From JAJDNH01 sp964552395 (GTDB lineage Bacteria > Acidobacteriota > Thermoanaerobaculia > Thermoanaerobaculales > Sulfomarinibacteraceae), in NCBI GenBank assembly GCA_964552395.1, contig CAZKGM010000001.1, forward strand, positions 1 to 64,000: a stretch of 64,000 nucleotides of DNA, written 5' to 3'. The notes beneath the pieces are model-generated. The model saw nothing but the letters and a program-made list of their open reading frames with translations, searched no databases and was not told the DNA's origin. Positions 36,127 through 44,809 of the stretch are shown one piece after another (position 1 is the stretch's first letter; each line of letters starts with the position of its first letter). Both the position numbers and the translations under genes were made by a program.

Positions 36127-36564
36127 TCAGGCCGGCTGTGGGCTCGCGTCGTGGGTTTTCGATACGCGCAGTTCGGCCTTTCCAAGGAGCTCGGCCGCGA
36201 GGTCCGCGATGCGGGCCAGGGTCTCGTCCACCGCCAGCAACTCGATCGCCTCGGCTCGGGTACCCGTGATGCTGCACAAGTGGTTGAGACCGCTCACGGC
36301 GACGGCCCGCTGGACGTCACGGTGTGCAGAGCACAGGGCCAGCCGTCCTCCGAGGCTCTCCAGCTTCTTGGTCAACATCAGGAAGCTGCGGAGGGCGGCG
36401 CCGGCGACCTTGGTCGTGGCTCCGAGATCGATCACCATGTGGAGCTCACCACCTTCGAGGAGCCCCGAAATCTCCTCCTCCAGCTCCTTGGCCGCGGCCT
36501 GGTCCAACACTCCCGATGGTTTGATCACGACGACCGAGCCGGCCTTCTGAACCTCGGTTTCCAT
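36127..36564 (-). CDS. STAS-domain protein (anti-sigma factor antagonist-like), Ser site replaced
   Basis: The 145-residue protein has a STAS domain (VVVIKPSGVLDQAAAKELEE; MVIDLGATTKVAGAALRSFL) and a short helical C-terminal tail. STAS antagonists of the SpoIIAA/RsbV type are switched by phosphorylation of a Ser in a SSAGL-like loop. Here that loop reads VAGAAL, with no Ser, so it is either constitutively active or serves another purpose. The ATG at 36564 has a GGAGAG ribosome site. An in-frame ATG at 36591 has none. It precedes the sigma-54 activator on the same strand with a 117-bp gap, so a regulatory link is possible. It is cytoplasmic. Confidence 0.82.
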   Translation of the reverse strand: METEVQKAGSVVVIKPSGVLDQAAAKELEEEISGLLEGGELHMVIDLGATTKVAGAALRSFLMLTKKLESLGGRLALCSAHRDVQRAVAVSGLNHLCSITGTRAEAIELLAVDETLARIADLAAELLGKAELRVSKTHDASPQPA

Positions 36565-36649
36565 CCTGGTCTCTCCGGATGCCTGACTCATGCCGGCCCA
36601 TGTGAGCCGGCCGGCACGAGCCGGTTTGAGACATCGCGCGCCTAGCCGA

Positions 36650-37351
36650 TCACAGCTTGATGATCAGCCCCAGGCTGAATTCGGCCTGGGGGAGGCTGCT
36701 CTTGTACCTGTAGGTGTAGGTGCACGGGTCGATGCAGTCGCGGTTTTCGAAGTGGTACGTGGCGCTGGTGCCTTCGTCGGTCGAGACAAAGTAGTAGCGA
36801 GTCTCGAAGCGGACTCCCAACCGATCGCTGATGTCCATCCTGATGCCGCCTCCGAGACCGACTGAGAACGCGCTGTCGTTAGGTAAGGGGAAGTGCGGGT
36901 TGATCTCAGTGATGCCGGCGCTCCCGACCAAGAACCACCTGTTCGGCCCCTCGTTCAGGTACCAGACGAGGCCGGCCTGGTAATGGTGGATCGTGATGTC
37001 GAGGAAGTTCACCGTACCGGCAGGCAGAAAGCCGCCGGGGACCTCACCGAACAACCCCTGGCCGTCCTTGAGCTGGGTCTGCTGAAAGTTGGCCATCAGC
37101 TCGAGCTGGAACTTCTGGTTGAGCGTGAAGTCGAGGCGAAGTCCGTAGGACCCCCCCGAACTGATCCCGACATTCAGGTCTTTGCTGAAGACCGTGCTGC
37201 CGTCGGGCTCGAGGATGGCAAGGCCTCGAGACTCGATCCGGATATTGCCTCCCCAACGGTAACCAACCATCGGCGTGATCTCGACGGACGACTGCTGAGC
37301 CAGGCCGATGGACGGCACGAGGACAGCAAGAATCACCAACACTCTGCGCAT
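36650..37351 (-). CDS. Outer-membrane beta-barrel protein
   Basis: The 233-residue protein has a Sec signal peptide (MRRVLVILAVLVPSIGLA) followed by alternating amphipathic strands ending with an aromatic or hydrophobic residue (GLRLDFTLNQKFQLELMANF; FSVGLGGGIRMDI; final FSLGLIIKL). This is the OmpA/OmpW-like eight-strand barrel pattern. One Cys pair (ENRDCIDPCTY) in a late loop may form a disulfide. Function is unknown. Start at 37351 with a GGGGAGGA ribosome site. The longer frame upstream lacks a signal peptide. A candidate promoter lies at 37402-37431. Confidence 0.85.
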   Translation of the reverse strand: MRRVLVILAVLVPSIGLAQQSSVEITPMVGYRWGGNIRIESRGLAILEPDGSTVFSKDLNVGISSGGSYGLRLDFTLNQKFQLELMANFQQTQLKDGQGLFGEVPGGFLPAGTVNFLDITIHHYQAGLVWYLNEGPNRWFLVGSAGITEINPHFPLPNDSAFSVGLGGGIRMDISDRLGVRFETRYYFVSTDEGTSATYHFENRDCIDPCTYTYRYKSSLPQAEFSLGLIIKL

Positions 37352-37401
37352 GAGCGTCCTCCCCTTCTTCCCAGTCCCTGTTGTTGGATCCTGACCCCGG
37401 T

Positions 37402-37431
37402 AGTGTAGCATCAGCGTCAACCGTCGGACAA
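37402..37431 (-). promoter_or_regulatory. Candidate sigma-70 promoter for the beta-barrel gene
   Basis: On the minus strand TTGTCC (37431-37426) and TACACT (37407-37402) are separated by 18 bp, giving a start near 37395 and a leader of about 45 bases. The hexamers match consensus in four of six positions each. Prediction only. Confidence 0.45.
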
Positions 37432-37569
37432 GTGGACGCCGGCAAGGGCGGCTCGCGGCCCGGCGTGGGTCTGGGTCCGCCTGTTGACCACCGACGCGGC
37501 TTGGGGTAGCGTTATCGCGAAGCTCGTAGTCGCAACGGATGCCCGGAAGGGACAAGGGGAGGCCGAGGC

Positions 37570-38412
37570 ATGGCAGACACCCCCGGAGGCACCGGCCTGG
37601 CGGTGGAGGAGCAGTTCTTTTCCAAGGTTGCTCCCGGCGAGTTCGTTTTCCGAGAGAACGAGCCTGGCGCGGAGATGTACATCATCCAGGACGGTGAGGT
37701 TGAGATCGTGAAGCAGCTCCATGGGGAGCTTCGCCAGGTCGCCGTGCTGGAGGAGGGCGACTTCTTCGGCGAGATGGCGATCCTCGAGGACATGCCGCGA
37801 ACCGCCGCTGCACGGGCGCTGACCTCGGCGACGCTGCTCCGCATCGATCGTACGACCTTCAACCAGCTTATCCGCCACAACCCGGAGATCTCGGTCAGGA
37901 TGCTGCGCAAGCTCTGCCACCGGCTGCGGACGACCAACCCGGTTCTCCTCGAGGTCGGCATCCAACCGGAAGAGGCCGTTGCGGCACCCGAGCCGGTAGC
38001 CTCCGCACTGTCACCCGCCGCTTCTGCCCCTGCCGCACCGGCGGATGCCGCGACACCGGCCGCCGGGGCGGAGCCGGAGCTGCCGACGGCCCCACGACTC
38101 ATTCACGGTGAGACCGGGACAGAGTTCCGGCTGTGGCCGGACGGCGAGACGATCATCGGCCGGTTCGACCCGGTAACCGGCGTGCAGCCGGAGGTCGATC
38201 TCAAACCGGTGGACTTCCACCGTTCCACCAGCCGCCGGCATGCCGTGATTCAGGCCCGAGAGGGAGGCTTCTCCCTGCGCGAAGAGGTTGGCTGCGCGAA
38301 CGGCACGTTCGTGAACGGTCAGCGCCTGGCGACAGGCGTCGAGGTGGAGATCCACGACGGCGACGCACTCCAGTTCGGGCTCGTGAAAACGCTCTTCCGA
38401 GTCAGCTCATAG
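37570..38412 (+). CDS. Cyclic-nucleotide-binding domain plus FHA domain protein
   Basis: The 280-residue cytoplasmic protein has an N-terminal cNMP-binding fold (VFRENEPGAEMYIIQDGEVEI, then GDFFGEMAILEDMPRTAAARA at the phosphate-binding cassette). A Pro/Ala/Glu linker follows, then a C-terminal FHA domain (IIGRFDPVTG; HRSTSRRHAVI; GCANGTFVNGQRL). The design would join a cyclic nucleotide signal to phosphothreonine recognition. It has no DNA-binding domain, unlike Crp-type regulators. Start at 37570 with a GGGGAGG ribosome site. It is convergent with a VWA-FHA gene and shares a terminator with it, so the two may be functionally linked. Confidence 0.88.
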   Translation: MADTPGGTGLAVEEQFFSKVAPGEFVFRENEPGAEMYIIQDGEVEIVKQLHGELRQVAVLEEGDFFGEMAILEDMPRTAAARALTSATLLRIDRTTFNQLIRHNPEISVRMLRKLCHRLRTTNPVLLEVGIQPEEAVAAPEPVASALSPAASAPAAPADAATPAAGAEPELPTAPRLIHGETGTEFRLWPDGETIIGRFDPVTGVQPEVDLKPVDFHRSTSRRHAVIQAREGGFSLREEVGCANGTFVNGQRLATGVEVEIHDGDALQFGLVKTLFRVSS

Positions 38413-38433
38413 AGGCCCGTCCGGGCCTCTATG
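38408..38433. terminator. Bidirectional terminator shared by the two FHA genes
   Basis: A perfect 12-bp inverted repeat (CATAGAGGCCCG / CGGGCCTCTATG) with a 2-base centre spans both stop codons of the convergent genes. In RNA the loop would open to four bases. Strong stem, no long U-tract on either side. Confidence 0.72.
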
Positions 38434-39733
38434 AGAGTCGGCGGACCGTCATCTTGAACTGGAAGTCGATGCGGCCGGCACGAATGGTGTCCCCCGGTGT
38501 CAGACGGCGAACCGTGACCCTCTGGTCGTTGACCGACGTGCCGTTCGTGGTCTGGAGGTCGACAACATAGTAGCTTCCGTCCTTGGGGACGATCTTGAAG
38601 TGCTGCGCGCTGACGGACGGGTCCTCCACTTGCAGGGTGTTGACCTCTGGTGCCCTGCCGACTGCGAAGACTTGGTCCTTCGGCAAGGAGAAAGTGCGAG
38701 CGGCGTGGCCCGACTGCTTGACCAACAGGACCGGCTGCTCCTCGAGAACCAGGGTCTGTTCCAGGCCCTCCGGAGTGGGTGCCTTCGAAAAGACGTCCGG
38801 ATCGAACTCGCCCAGCTGAGCCGACTCGGCGACCGCCTGCGTCTGTGCCGAGGCCTCGAGGTCGGCGACCTGGCAGTGGGGGCAGCTCTCGTCCCACGGC
38901 TGGAGCTCGGCGCCGCAGCGGGCACAGGTTCTCCGAGAGACACGCCGCCGGCGCACGGCGACAACGACGAGCGCGGCGACTGCCGCCAGCAGGATCACCA
39001 TCACGGGCCACATGACCCAGCGCGGGACCGCGGTTCGTTCGGGAGGTGTCACTTGGGCGCCGGCTTCCCTTGGTGTAGGGGTGGCGACCCGTGGCGGCGC
39101 AGAGGTCGGTGTAGCGGCGGCCGCGAGGCGGGCTGCCACCGCCAGGCTTAGCCCGCGCACCGCGCCGGCAACCGCGGAGGTGTCGGCCCGATTCAGCGAG
39201 CCGGTCCAGGTGCCGTCGGTGAGCAGCGCGAGGCGTCGTAACGCACGCTCATCGACGTGCAGCCCGGTCGAGGCTGCGATCACGTGGACGTCGTTGTCGA
39301 CGCAGCGCTGGGCCACGTCCTCTGCGGTCGTTGCCGAGTTCTCGTCGCGGCCGTCGGTGACGACCAGGATGACGCCGCCCTTCTCCAGCCGGCGAGCGGC
39401 AGTGAAGAGGGCGTCGTGGAGCACGGTGAAACGCCCACCCGGTTGCAGCCGGTCGAGCGCCGCAGACGCCTGCTGTGGCGGGGTGCCGACCGGGACCAGC
39501 CACTGGGGCGCGTCGTTGAACGCCAGCACGCCGACCGGTGTGGAGGCAGGGAGCGCCGCCAGCACGTCGCGGAGTCGGCTCCTCACGATTGCCAAGTCAG
39601 CTGCTGTGAGCGAGCGGCTGGTGTCGACCGCCAGCACGACAGGCGCGGGGACCTGGGCCTCCACAGTTCGAGTGGATGCCGTGACGGCGACGACCGCTGC
39701 GAGCGCGATCCATAGGGCGGTGCTGCGGGCCAT
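38429..39733 (-). CDS. VWA-domain membrane protein with zinc ribbon and FHA domain
   Basis: The 434-residue protein has a signal peptide (ALWIALAAVVAVTASTRTVEA), then an extracytoplasmic von Willebrand A domain with a metal-ion site DTSRS (VVLAVDTSRSLT) and VVTDGRDENS. A Pro/Thr linker and one membrane helix follow (WPVMVILLAAVAALVVVAV). The cytoplasmic part has a CARCGAEL...CPHC zinc ribbon and a C-terminal FHA domain (FAVGRAPEVNTLQVED; TTNGTSVND). It could sense something outside through the VWA domain and report it to a phosphothreonine partner inside. Start at the ATG at 39733, where the signal peptide begins. Function unknown. Confidence 0.88.
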   Translation of the reverse strand: MARSTALWIALAAVVAVTASTRTVEAQVPAPVVLAVDTSRSLTAADLAIVRSRLRDVLAALPASTPVGVLAFNDAPQWLVPVGTPPQQASAALDRLQPGGRFTVLHDALFTAARRLEKGGVILVVTDGRDENSATTAEDVAQRCVDNDVHVIAASTGLHVDERALRRLALLTDGTWTGSLNRADTSAVAGAVRGLSLAVAARLAAAATPTSAPPRVATPTPREAGAQVTPPERTAVPRWVMWPVMVILLAAVAALVVVAVRRRRVSRRTCARCGAELQPWDESCPHCQVADLEASAQTQAVAESAQLGEFDPDVFSKAPTPEGLEQTLVLEEQPVLLVKQSGHAARTFSLPKDQVFAVGRAPEVNTLQVEDPSVSAQHFKIVPKDGSYYVVDLQTTNGTSVNDQRVTVRRLTPGDTIRAGRIDFQFKMTVRRLS

Positions 39734-39830
39734 GATGATATCCCCACTTTTCTTTGACGGTTGACCTCGACAGGTTACCGCCTGACAGGGGATGTACGCC
39801 AGTGGTCGGGAGAGGTTCCGGCCGAGACGA

Positions 39831-42800
39831 TCACGAGCAACCGGTGGTGGCACCGCAGGAAACGCACTTGAGGCAGGTGCCGTTCCGCACCATGGTCAGC
39901 TGTCCGCACTCGTTGCACAGCTCACCCTCATACCCCTTCAGTCGCGCTTCCTCCAGCGCCCGGTCGAGCTGGGCGTACCCGCCGCTGCTCCCCGTCTTCA
40001 TTGTGGAGCCTGCTCGTCGTGGCACCGCGGCGGCCTGTCCGACGGCCAACCGGTGGACCTCTGCCAGATCCGGTTGCTCGTCCTCGTCATCAGGTTCCGG
40101 CTCGCGGGCACCGGTGCCGACCGCGTCATGCCGCACATCCTCGGCACTGACCTGGGCGAGATCGTTGCGGCCGAGGTACGTAATCGCCAGCTCGCGAAAA
40201 ATGTAGTCGATCACCGACGTCGACATCTTGATGCGCTCGTGGCCGCCGACCATACCGTTCGGCTCGAAACGCGTGAACACGAAGGCATCGACGAACTCCT
40301 CTAACGGCACGCCGTACTGCAGCCCCAGGGAGATTGCGATCGCGAAGCAGTTCATCAGCGAGCGGAAGGCCGCCCCTTCCCGGTGCATGTCGAGGAAGAT
40401 CTCGCCCAGGGAGCCGTCGGGGTACTCACCCGTGCGCAGATACACCTTGTGACCGCCGACCGACGCCTTCTGGGTGTAGCCACCGCGGCGTTGAGGCAGA
40501 CGGTTACGGCGTGCCTGATAGCGGAGGACTACACGTTCGGCCATGGCCCGAGCGACCGTCTGCGTATCACCGGTCGCTACCGCCTCCGTCATGACTTCCT
40601 CGTCCTCGTTATCCATCCCAACGCTCAACGGCTGGCTCAGCTTGGAACCATCGCGGTACAGGGCGACCGCCTTCAGCATGTTCTCCCAGGCCAAGCGGTA
40701 GGCGTCCTGGATGTCGGCAACGGAGGCGTCCGACGGCATGTTGATGGTCTTGGAAATCGCTCCGGAGAGGAACGGCTGCGCAGCGGCCATCATCAGTATG
40801 TGTCCCTCGTAGCGGATGAATCGCCTGCCACGGCGTCCGCAGCGGTTGGCACAGTCGAAGACCGGCAGGTGCTCTTCGGCGAGGTGTGGCGCACCCTCGA
40901 CCGTCATCGTTCCACAGGCCCAGGTGTTGGCTGTGTCAATCTCCTCCTCGCTGAAGCCGAGACGCCGCAGTACGTCGAGGTTCCAGTCCGCCAGGTCGTG
41001 ATCCGCGAAGCCGAGCCCCTGCAAGAGCTCCTTGCCGAGGATATGCGGGGCGAAGGCACTGCGGATCTCGAAGGCGGAGGGCACCGCCTTCTCGACCCTC
41101 CGAATGGCCTGCTCGTCAAACCCGCGAAGGCGAAGCGCATCGGGGCTGATGGTTGGGCAGCCGTCGAGAGTGCCGTGACCGACCGTGAAGGCGACGATTT
41201 CCGCGCTCTGGGAGCGGTCGTAGCCGAGCCGTTCGAGAGCCTGTGGGATTGCCTGGTTGATGATCTTGAAGAAGCCGCCGCCCGCCAGCTTCTTGAACTT
41301 CACGAGAGCAAAGTCCGGCTCGATCCCGGTGGTGTCGCAGTCCATGACCAGGCCGATCGTCCCGGTCGGGGCAAGGACCGTTGTCTGGGCATTGCGGAAG
41401 CCATGTTCCTGCCCCAGCTCGAGGGCGCGGTCCCAGGCCTTCCGTGCGGCGTCGAGAAGCTCCGGCGGTGTCGGCTCCACCGGGATCCCTTGCGGCGTGA
41501 CGGTGAGCCCCTCGTACTCCGTGGTCGGTGCGTCGTGCGCTGCCCGACGGTGGTTGCGGACGACCCGTAGCATGCTCTCCCGGTTTTCGGCGAAGGCGGG
41601 GAACGGGCCAAGCTCGGAGGCCATCTCGGCCGACGTGGCATAGGCCTCCCCGGTCAAAAGAGCTGTGATGGCTGCGCATACTGCCCGGCCTTCGGCCGAG
41701 TCGTACGCGAGCCCGCTGCGCATCAGAAGCGAGCCGATGTTGGCGTAGCCGAGCCCGAGCGTGCGGTACCGGTAGCTGAGCTCGGCGATGCGGCGGCTCG
41801 GGAATGCCGCCATCAGGACGGAGATCTCGAGGACGATCGTCCACAGCCGAACTGCGTGACGGAAGCCCTCGACATCGAAGCTTCCGTCCGGCTGCAGGAA
41901 CTTCACGAGGTTGAGTGATGCCAGGTTGCAGGCCGTGTCGTCGACGAACATATACTCGGAGCAGGGGTTGGACGCGTTGATCCGCCCGCCGGCCGGGCAG
42001 GTGTGCCACTCGTTGATCGTGTCGTCGTACTGGATACCGGGATCGGCGCATTCCCACGCGCTGCGGGCCACCAGGTCCCACAGCTGCCGCGCCGACACCT
42101 CCTTGGCCGTCTTGCCGTCGGTGCGTCGGGTGAGGTACCAGCCGCGCCCAGCATCGAGAGCCATGAAGAACGCGTTGGGGACGCGGATGCTGTTGTTCGA
42201 GTTCTGGCCGGAAACCGTGAAGTATGCCTCGCCGTCCCAGTCGGTCGTGTACTGCTCGACGGGATACTCTCGGTATCCCTGGCGGGCGAGCTGGAGTGCC
42301 CGCTGCAGTGCCCCATCGGGTACTCCTGAGCGCCGCGCGGACGCCACGGCGACCCGCAGCGCGGGGTTGGTGGCGGGGTCGGTCTCGGCCTCGTCCGTGT
42401 GGTCCGAGAAGCATGCGTCCACGACGTCCTGCAGCCGCTGGCGCATCACGCGCGAGCCCGTCACGAGAGCTGCAACCTTGCGTTCCTCCACTGCCTTCCA
42501 CTGGACAAAGCTCTCGATGTCGGGATGGTCGATGTTGAGGCACACCATCTTTGCCGCGCGGCGCGTGGTGCCGCCGGACTTGATCGCGCCCGCGGCACGG
42601 TCGCCGATCTTGAGGAACGACATCAAGCCGGACGAGCGGCCGCCGCCTGATAGCGCCTCGCCTTCGCCGCGAAGATTGGAGAAGTTGGATCCGGTTCCCG
42701 ATCCGTACTTGAACAGGCGAGCCTCGCGAACCCACAGGTCCATGATGCCGCCCTCATTTACGAGGTCATCCGCGATCGACTGGATGAAGCAGGCGTGGGG

Positions 42801-43337
42801 CTGCGGGTGCTCGTAGGCACTTTCCGCCTGCCTCAGCTCGCCGGACTCTGGATCGGCACACCAATGTCCTTGCGGCGGCCCGCTGATTCCGTAGGCCCAG
42901 TGCAGACCCGTATTGAACCACTGCGGTGAGTTCGGCGCACCCATCTGCGTGGCCAGCATGTGGCAGAGCTCGTCGTGGAACGCTTGGGCATCTTTGTCGG
43001 AGTCGAAGTAGCCGTGCTCATGGCCCCAGTGTGTCCAGCAGCCGGCGAGACGTGCGAAGACCTGGCGCGCGTCGCGCTCGGGCCCGGTGACCGGGCTGCC
43101 GTCGTTGTCCAACACTGGGCTGCCATCGGCATCGACCTGCGGCACCCCTGCCTTGCGGAAGTACTTCTGGACCAGCACGTCTACGGCAACCTGTGACCAC
43201 TCCTCGGGGGCCCTGATTCCTTGCATCGAGAACACCACCGAGCCGTCCGGATTGCGGATCTCCGAGCTCCGCTCGACGAACGACACTCCCTCGTACGGAT
43301 CCTGTCCCCCAACCGTGAACCGTCGAGCGATCTTCAT
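39831..43337 (-). CDS. nrdJ: Adenosylcobalamin-dependent (class II) ribonucleotide reductase
   Basis: The 1168-residue enzyme reduces ribonucleotides to deoxyribonucleotides with a B12 radical and works with or without oxygen. Visible features: 'QMGAPNSPQWFNTGLHWAYG' near the N-terminus, the radical-site motif NPCSEYMF (Asn, Cys, Glu), QTTVLAPTGTIGLVMDCDTTG, and a C-terminal Cys-rich tail (CNECGQL, CLKCVSCGATTGCS) that includes a zinc ribbon and the redox Cys pair. Length and order are typical of long bacterial NrdJ. Its promoter carries tandem NrdR-like boxes. It is probably monocistronic. Confidence 0.96.
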   Translation of the reverse strand: MKIARRFTVGGQDPYEGVSFVERSSEIRNPDGSVVFSMQGIRAPEEWSQVAVDVLVQKYFRKAGVPQVDADGSPVLDNDGSPVTGPERDARQVFARLAGCWTHWGHEHGYFDSDKDAQAFHDELCHMLATQMGAPNSPQWFNTGLHWAYGISGPPQGHWCADPESGELRQAESAYEHPQPHACFIQSIADDLVNEGGIMDLWVREARLFKYGSGTGSNFSNLRGEGEALSGGGRSSGLMSFLKIGDRAAGAIKSGGTTRRAAKMVCLNIDHPDIESFVQWKAVEERKVAALVTGSRVMRQRLQDVVDACFSDHTDEAETDPATNPALRVAVASARRSGVPDGALQRALQLARQGYREYPVEQYTTDWDGEAYFTVSGQNSNNSIRVPNAFFMALDAGRGWYLTRRTDGKTAKEVSARQLWDLVARSAWECADPGIQYDDTINEWHTCPAGGRINASNPCSEYMFVDDTACNLASLNLVKFLQPDGSFDVEGFRHAVRLWTIVLEISVLMAAFPSRRIAELSYRYRTLGLGYANIGSLLMRSGLAYDSAEGRAVCAAITALLTGEAYATSAEMASELGPFPAFAENRESMLRVVRNHRRAAHDAPTTEYEGLTVTPQGIPVEPTPPELLDAARKAWDRALELGQEHGFRNAQTTVLAPTGTIGLVMDCDTTGIEPDFALVKFKKLAGGGFFKIINQAIPQALERLGYDRSQSAEIVAFTVGHGTLDGCPTISPDALRLRGFDEQAIRRVEKAVPSAFEIRSAFAPHILGKELLQGLGFADHDLADWNLDVLRRLGFSEEEIDTANTWACGTMTVEGAPHLAEEHLPVFDCANRCGRRGRRFIRYEGHILMMAAAQPFLSGAISKTINMPSDASVADIQDAYRLAWENMLKAVALYRDGSKLSQPLSVGMDNEDEEVMTEAVATGDTQTVARAMAERVVLRYQARRNRLPQRRGGYTQKASVGGHKVYLRTGEYPDGSLGEIFLDMHREGAAFRSLMNCFAIAISLGLQYGVPLEEFVDAFVFTRFEPNGMVGGHERIKMSTSVIDYIFRELAITYLGRNDLAQVSAEDVRHDAVGTGAREPEPDDEDEQPDLAEVHRLAVGQAAAVPRRAGSTMKTGSSGGYAQLDRALEEARLKGYEGELCNECGQLTMVRNGTCLKCVSCGATTGCS

Positions 43338-43655
43338 CTGTCCCCTACCCCCTTCTTCCAGCCACGAGGACGAGAGAATACAGCCCGCGACGCGGCTGAA
43401 TTATCGGGCCGATCGTGACAATAAATGCACTATATCTTGGGGCCGCCAGGACTGTCAACACAAGATCTTGGGGTATCGGTTGTTTTCCCTAAGTTCTTGA
43501 GGAGGAGCCATCTTCGGCCGTCCGTGGGGCGTGCGTGCTGCTGATGTGGGCACGACATCAACACGTAGGTGTGAGCCGGCGCCCGCGACTTACCACGGCT
43601 CGACCTCTGGCGCAAGAACCCGGCTCACCGGCTCCGAACCGCTGGTCCCGTTCCA
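43338..43655. other. Intergenic region upstream of nrdJ
   Basis: These 318 bp hold the nrdJ promoter with NrdR boxes in the half next to nrdJ. The half next to the dehydrogenase gene shows no open frame with a ribosome site, no repeat and no strong hairpin. Confidence 0.7.
43427..43473 (-). promoter_or_regulatory. nrdJ promoter with two NrdR-like boxes
   Basis: Two related 16-bp sites, CCCCAAGATCTTGTGT (43473-43458) and CCCCAAGATATAGTGC (43442-43427) on the minus strand, are exactly 31 bp apart, the spacing on one DNA face known for NrdR box pairs. A sigma-70 promoter sits among them: TTGACA at 43458-43453, 18 bp, TATAGT at 43434-43429. One box covers the -10 and the other borders the -35, so NrdR binding should repress nrdJ when dATP is plentiful. 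Confidence 0.8.
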
Positions 43656-44681
43656 TCAATCTCCGGACTTATAGCGAGCCCTGATGCTCGGGATGAGGTA
43701 GTCCGCGAAGGCGCTCTGGAGGCCGAGGCGGGGTGCGAAGCCCCAGTCGGTCCGGGCCGCAGAGTCGTCGACGTCGGCCGGCCACGAATCGACGATCGCT
43801 TGCCGCTTGAGGTCGGTCTCGAACGTGATCTCGGCGCTCGGAAAGCCGGCCATGACGAGATCGCGGATCTCGGCCGCCGACGGGTTGAAGGCGGTGATGT
43901 TGTAGACGTTCCTGCGGAGCCGGTCGCGGTCGGCGGCAGCGAGGGTGAGGAGGGCTCCGACCGCGTCCGGCATGGCCATGAACGGGATCCGGGTGTCAGG
44001 ACGGACGAAGCAGGCGTAAGGTTGGCGTTGTGCTGCGGCGTGGATCATCTCGGGAGCGAAGTCCGAGGTGCCTCCCGACGGAACCGTCACGGCGCTGATC
44101 AGCCCGGGGAAGCGGATAGCCCGGAAGTCTACCTTGCCGGCAAGATGCTCGGCGGCGAGCTGCTTGTAGTGCAGGTTGTAGTAGACACCGAGATGCTCGC
44201 AGTACAGCTTGTTGCAGCCGTACATCGTCGTTGGCTGGTTCCACTCGTGCTCCTTGACTCGCCCGACATGGGCCTTGGTCTCAAGGTCCGGGAGCCCGTA
44301 GGCCGCGATCGAGCTCGGGTAGAGGAAGACCACCGGCCGGCCGTGGGACTCGCCCTGAGCCTGTGCGAAGTCGAGCATGTTCAGGGTTCCTTCGACGTTG
44401 ACCTGGTGGGCGGTGACTGGCGTGAACTCGCCGCGCGTGGAGAGAATTGCAGCAAGGTGGTAAACGGTCTCGATCTCGTACTCCGAGAGAACCCGCTCGA
44501 GCAGGTTGGTGTCGAGGATCGAACCTACGAACTCGCGCTCGATCATCTCTGCCAGCGCGGGCTCGAGCGGTTGCAGATCGACCGTGATGATCGCCGCCTG
44601 TCCTTCGGCGGCGAGGCGCTCGATGAGGCCGTGACCGATCTCGCCGCCGGCGCCGGTTATGAGAGTTACCGGTTTGCGCAT
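43656..44681 (-). CDS. NAD-dependent epimerase/dehydratase, L-threonine 3-dehydrogenase-like
   Basis: This extended SDR enzyme of 341 residues has a Rossmann TGAGGEIG near the N-terminus and the catalytic YGCNK. The stretch RFPGLISAVTVPSGGTSDFA is typical of SDR-type threonine dehydrogenases, which oxidise L-threonine to 2-amino-3-ketobutyrate. No kbl ligase is next to it. A KBL/SPT-fold gene lies 19 kb away at the right edge but looks more like serine palmitoyltransferase. The ATG at 44681 has a GGAGGT ribosome site. A GTG at 44687 would fall inside it. Divergent from the MacAB-like operon. Confidence 0.82.
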   Translation of the reverse strand: MRKPVTLITGAGGEIGHGLIERLAAEGQAAIITVDLQPLEPALAEMIEREFVGSILDTNLLERVLSEYEIETVYHLAAILSTRGEFTPVTAHQVNVEGTLNMLDFAQAQGESHGRPVVFLYPSSIAAYGLPDLETKAHVGRVKEHEWNQPTTMYGCNKLYCEHLGVYYNLHYKQLAAEHLAGKVDFRAIRFPGLISAVTVPSGGTSDFAPEMIHAAAQRQPYACFVRPDTRIPFMAMPDAVGALLTLAAADRDRLRRNVYNITAFNPSAAEIRDLVMAGFPSAEITFETDLKRQAIVDSWPADVDDSAARTDWGFAPRLGLQSAFADYLIPSIRARYKSGD

Positions 44682-44809
44682 GGACACCTCCGTCGGCCTC
44701 GAGGTCCGGCCGCGGCCAGAGTGGCGGAGACCTCGGATGGTGTCAAGAGAACCTTCCCGTAGAAAGACACGTACTGTGAGACGACCGACCTGGTCACCGG
44801 AGGCATCTC

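Noticed and set aside
36591..36616. Inverted repeat TGCCGGC / GCCGGCA after the beta-barrel gene
   Set aside because: The loop of 12 bases, self-complementary GC arms and absence of a U-tract make it a weak terminator candidate only.
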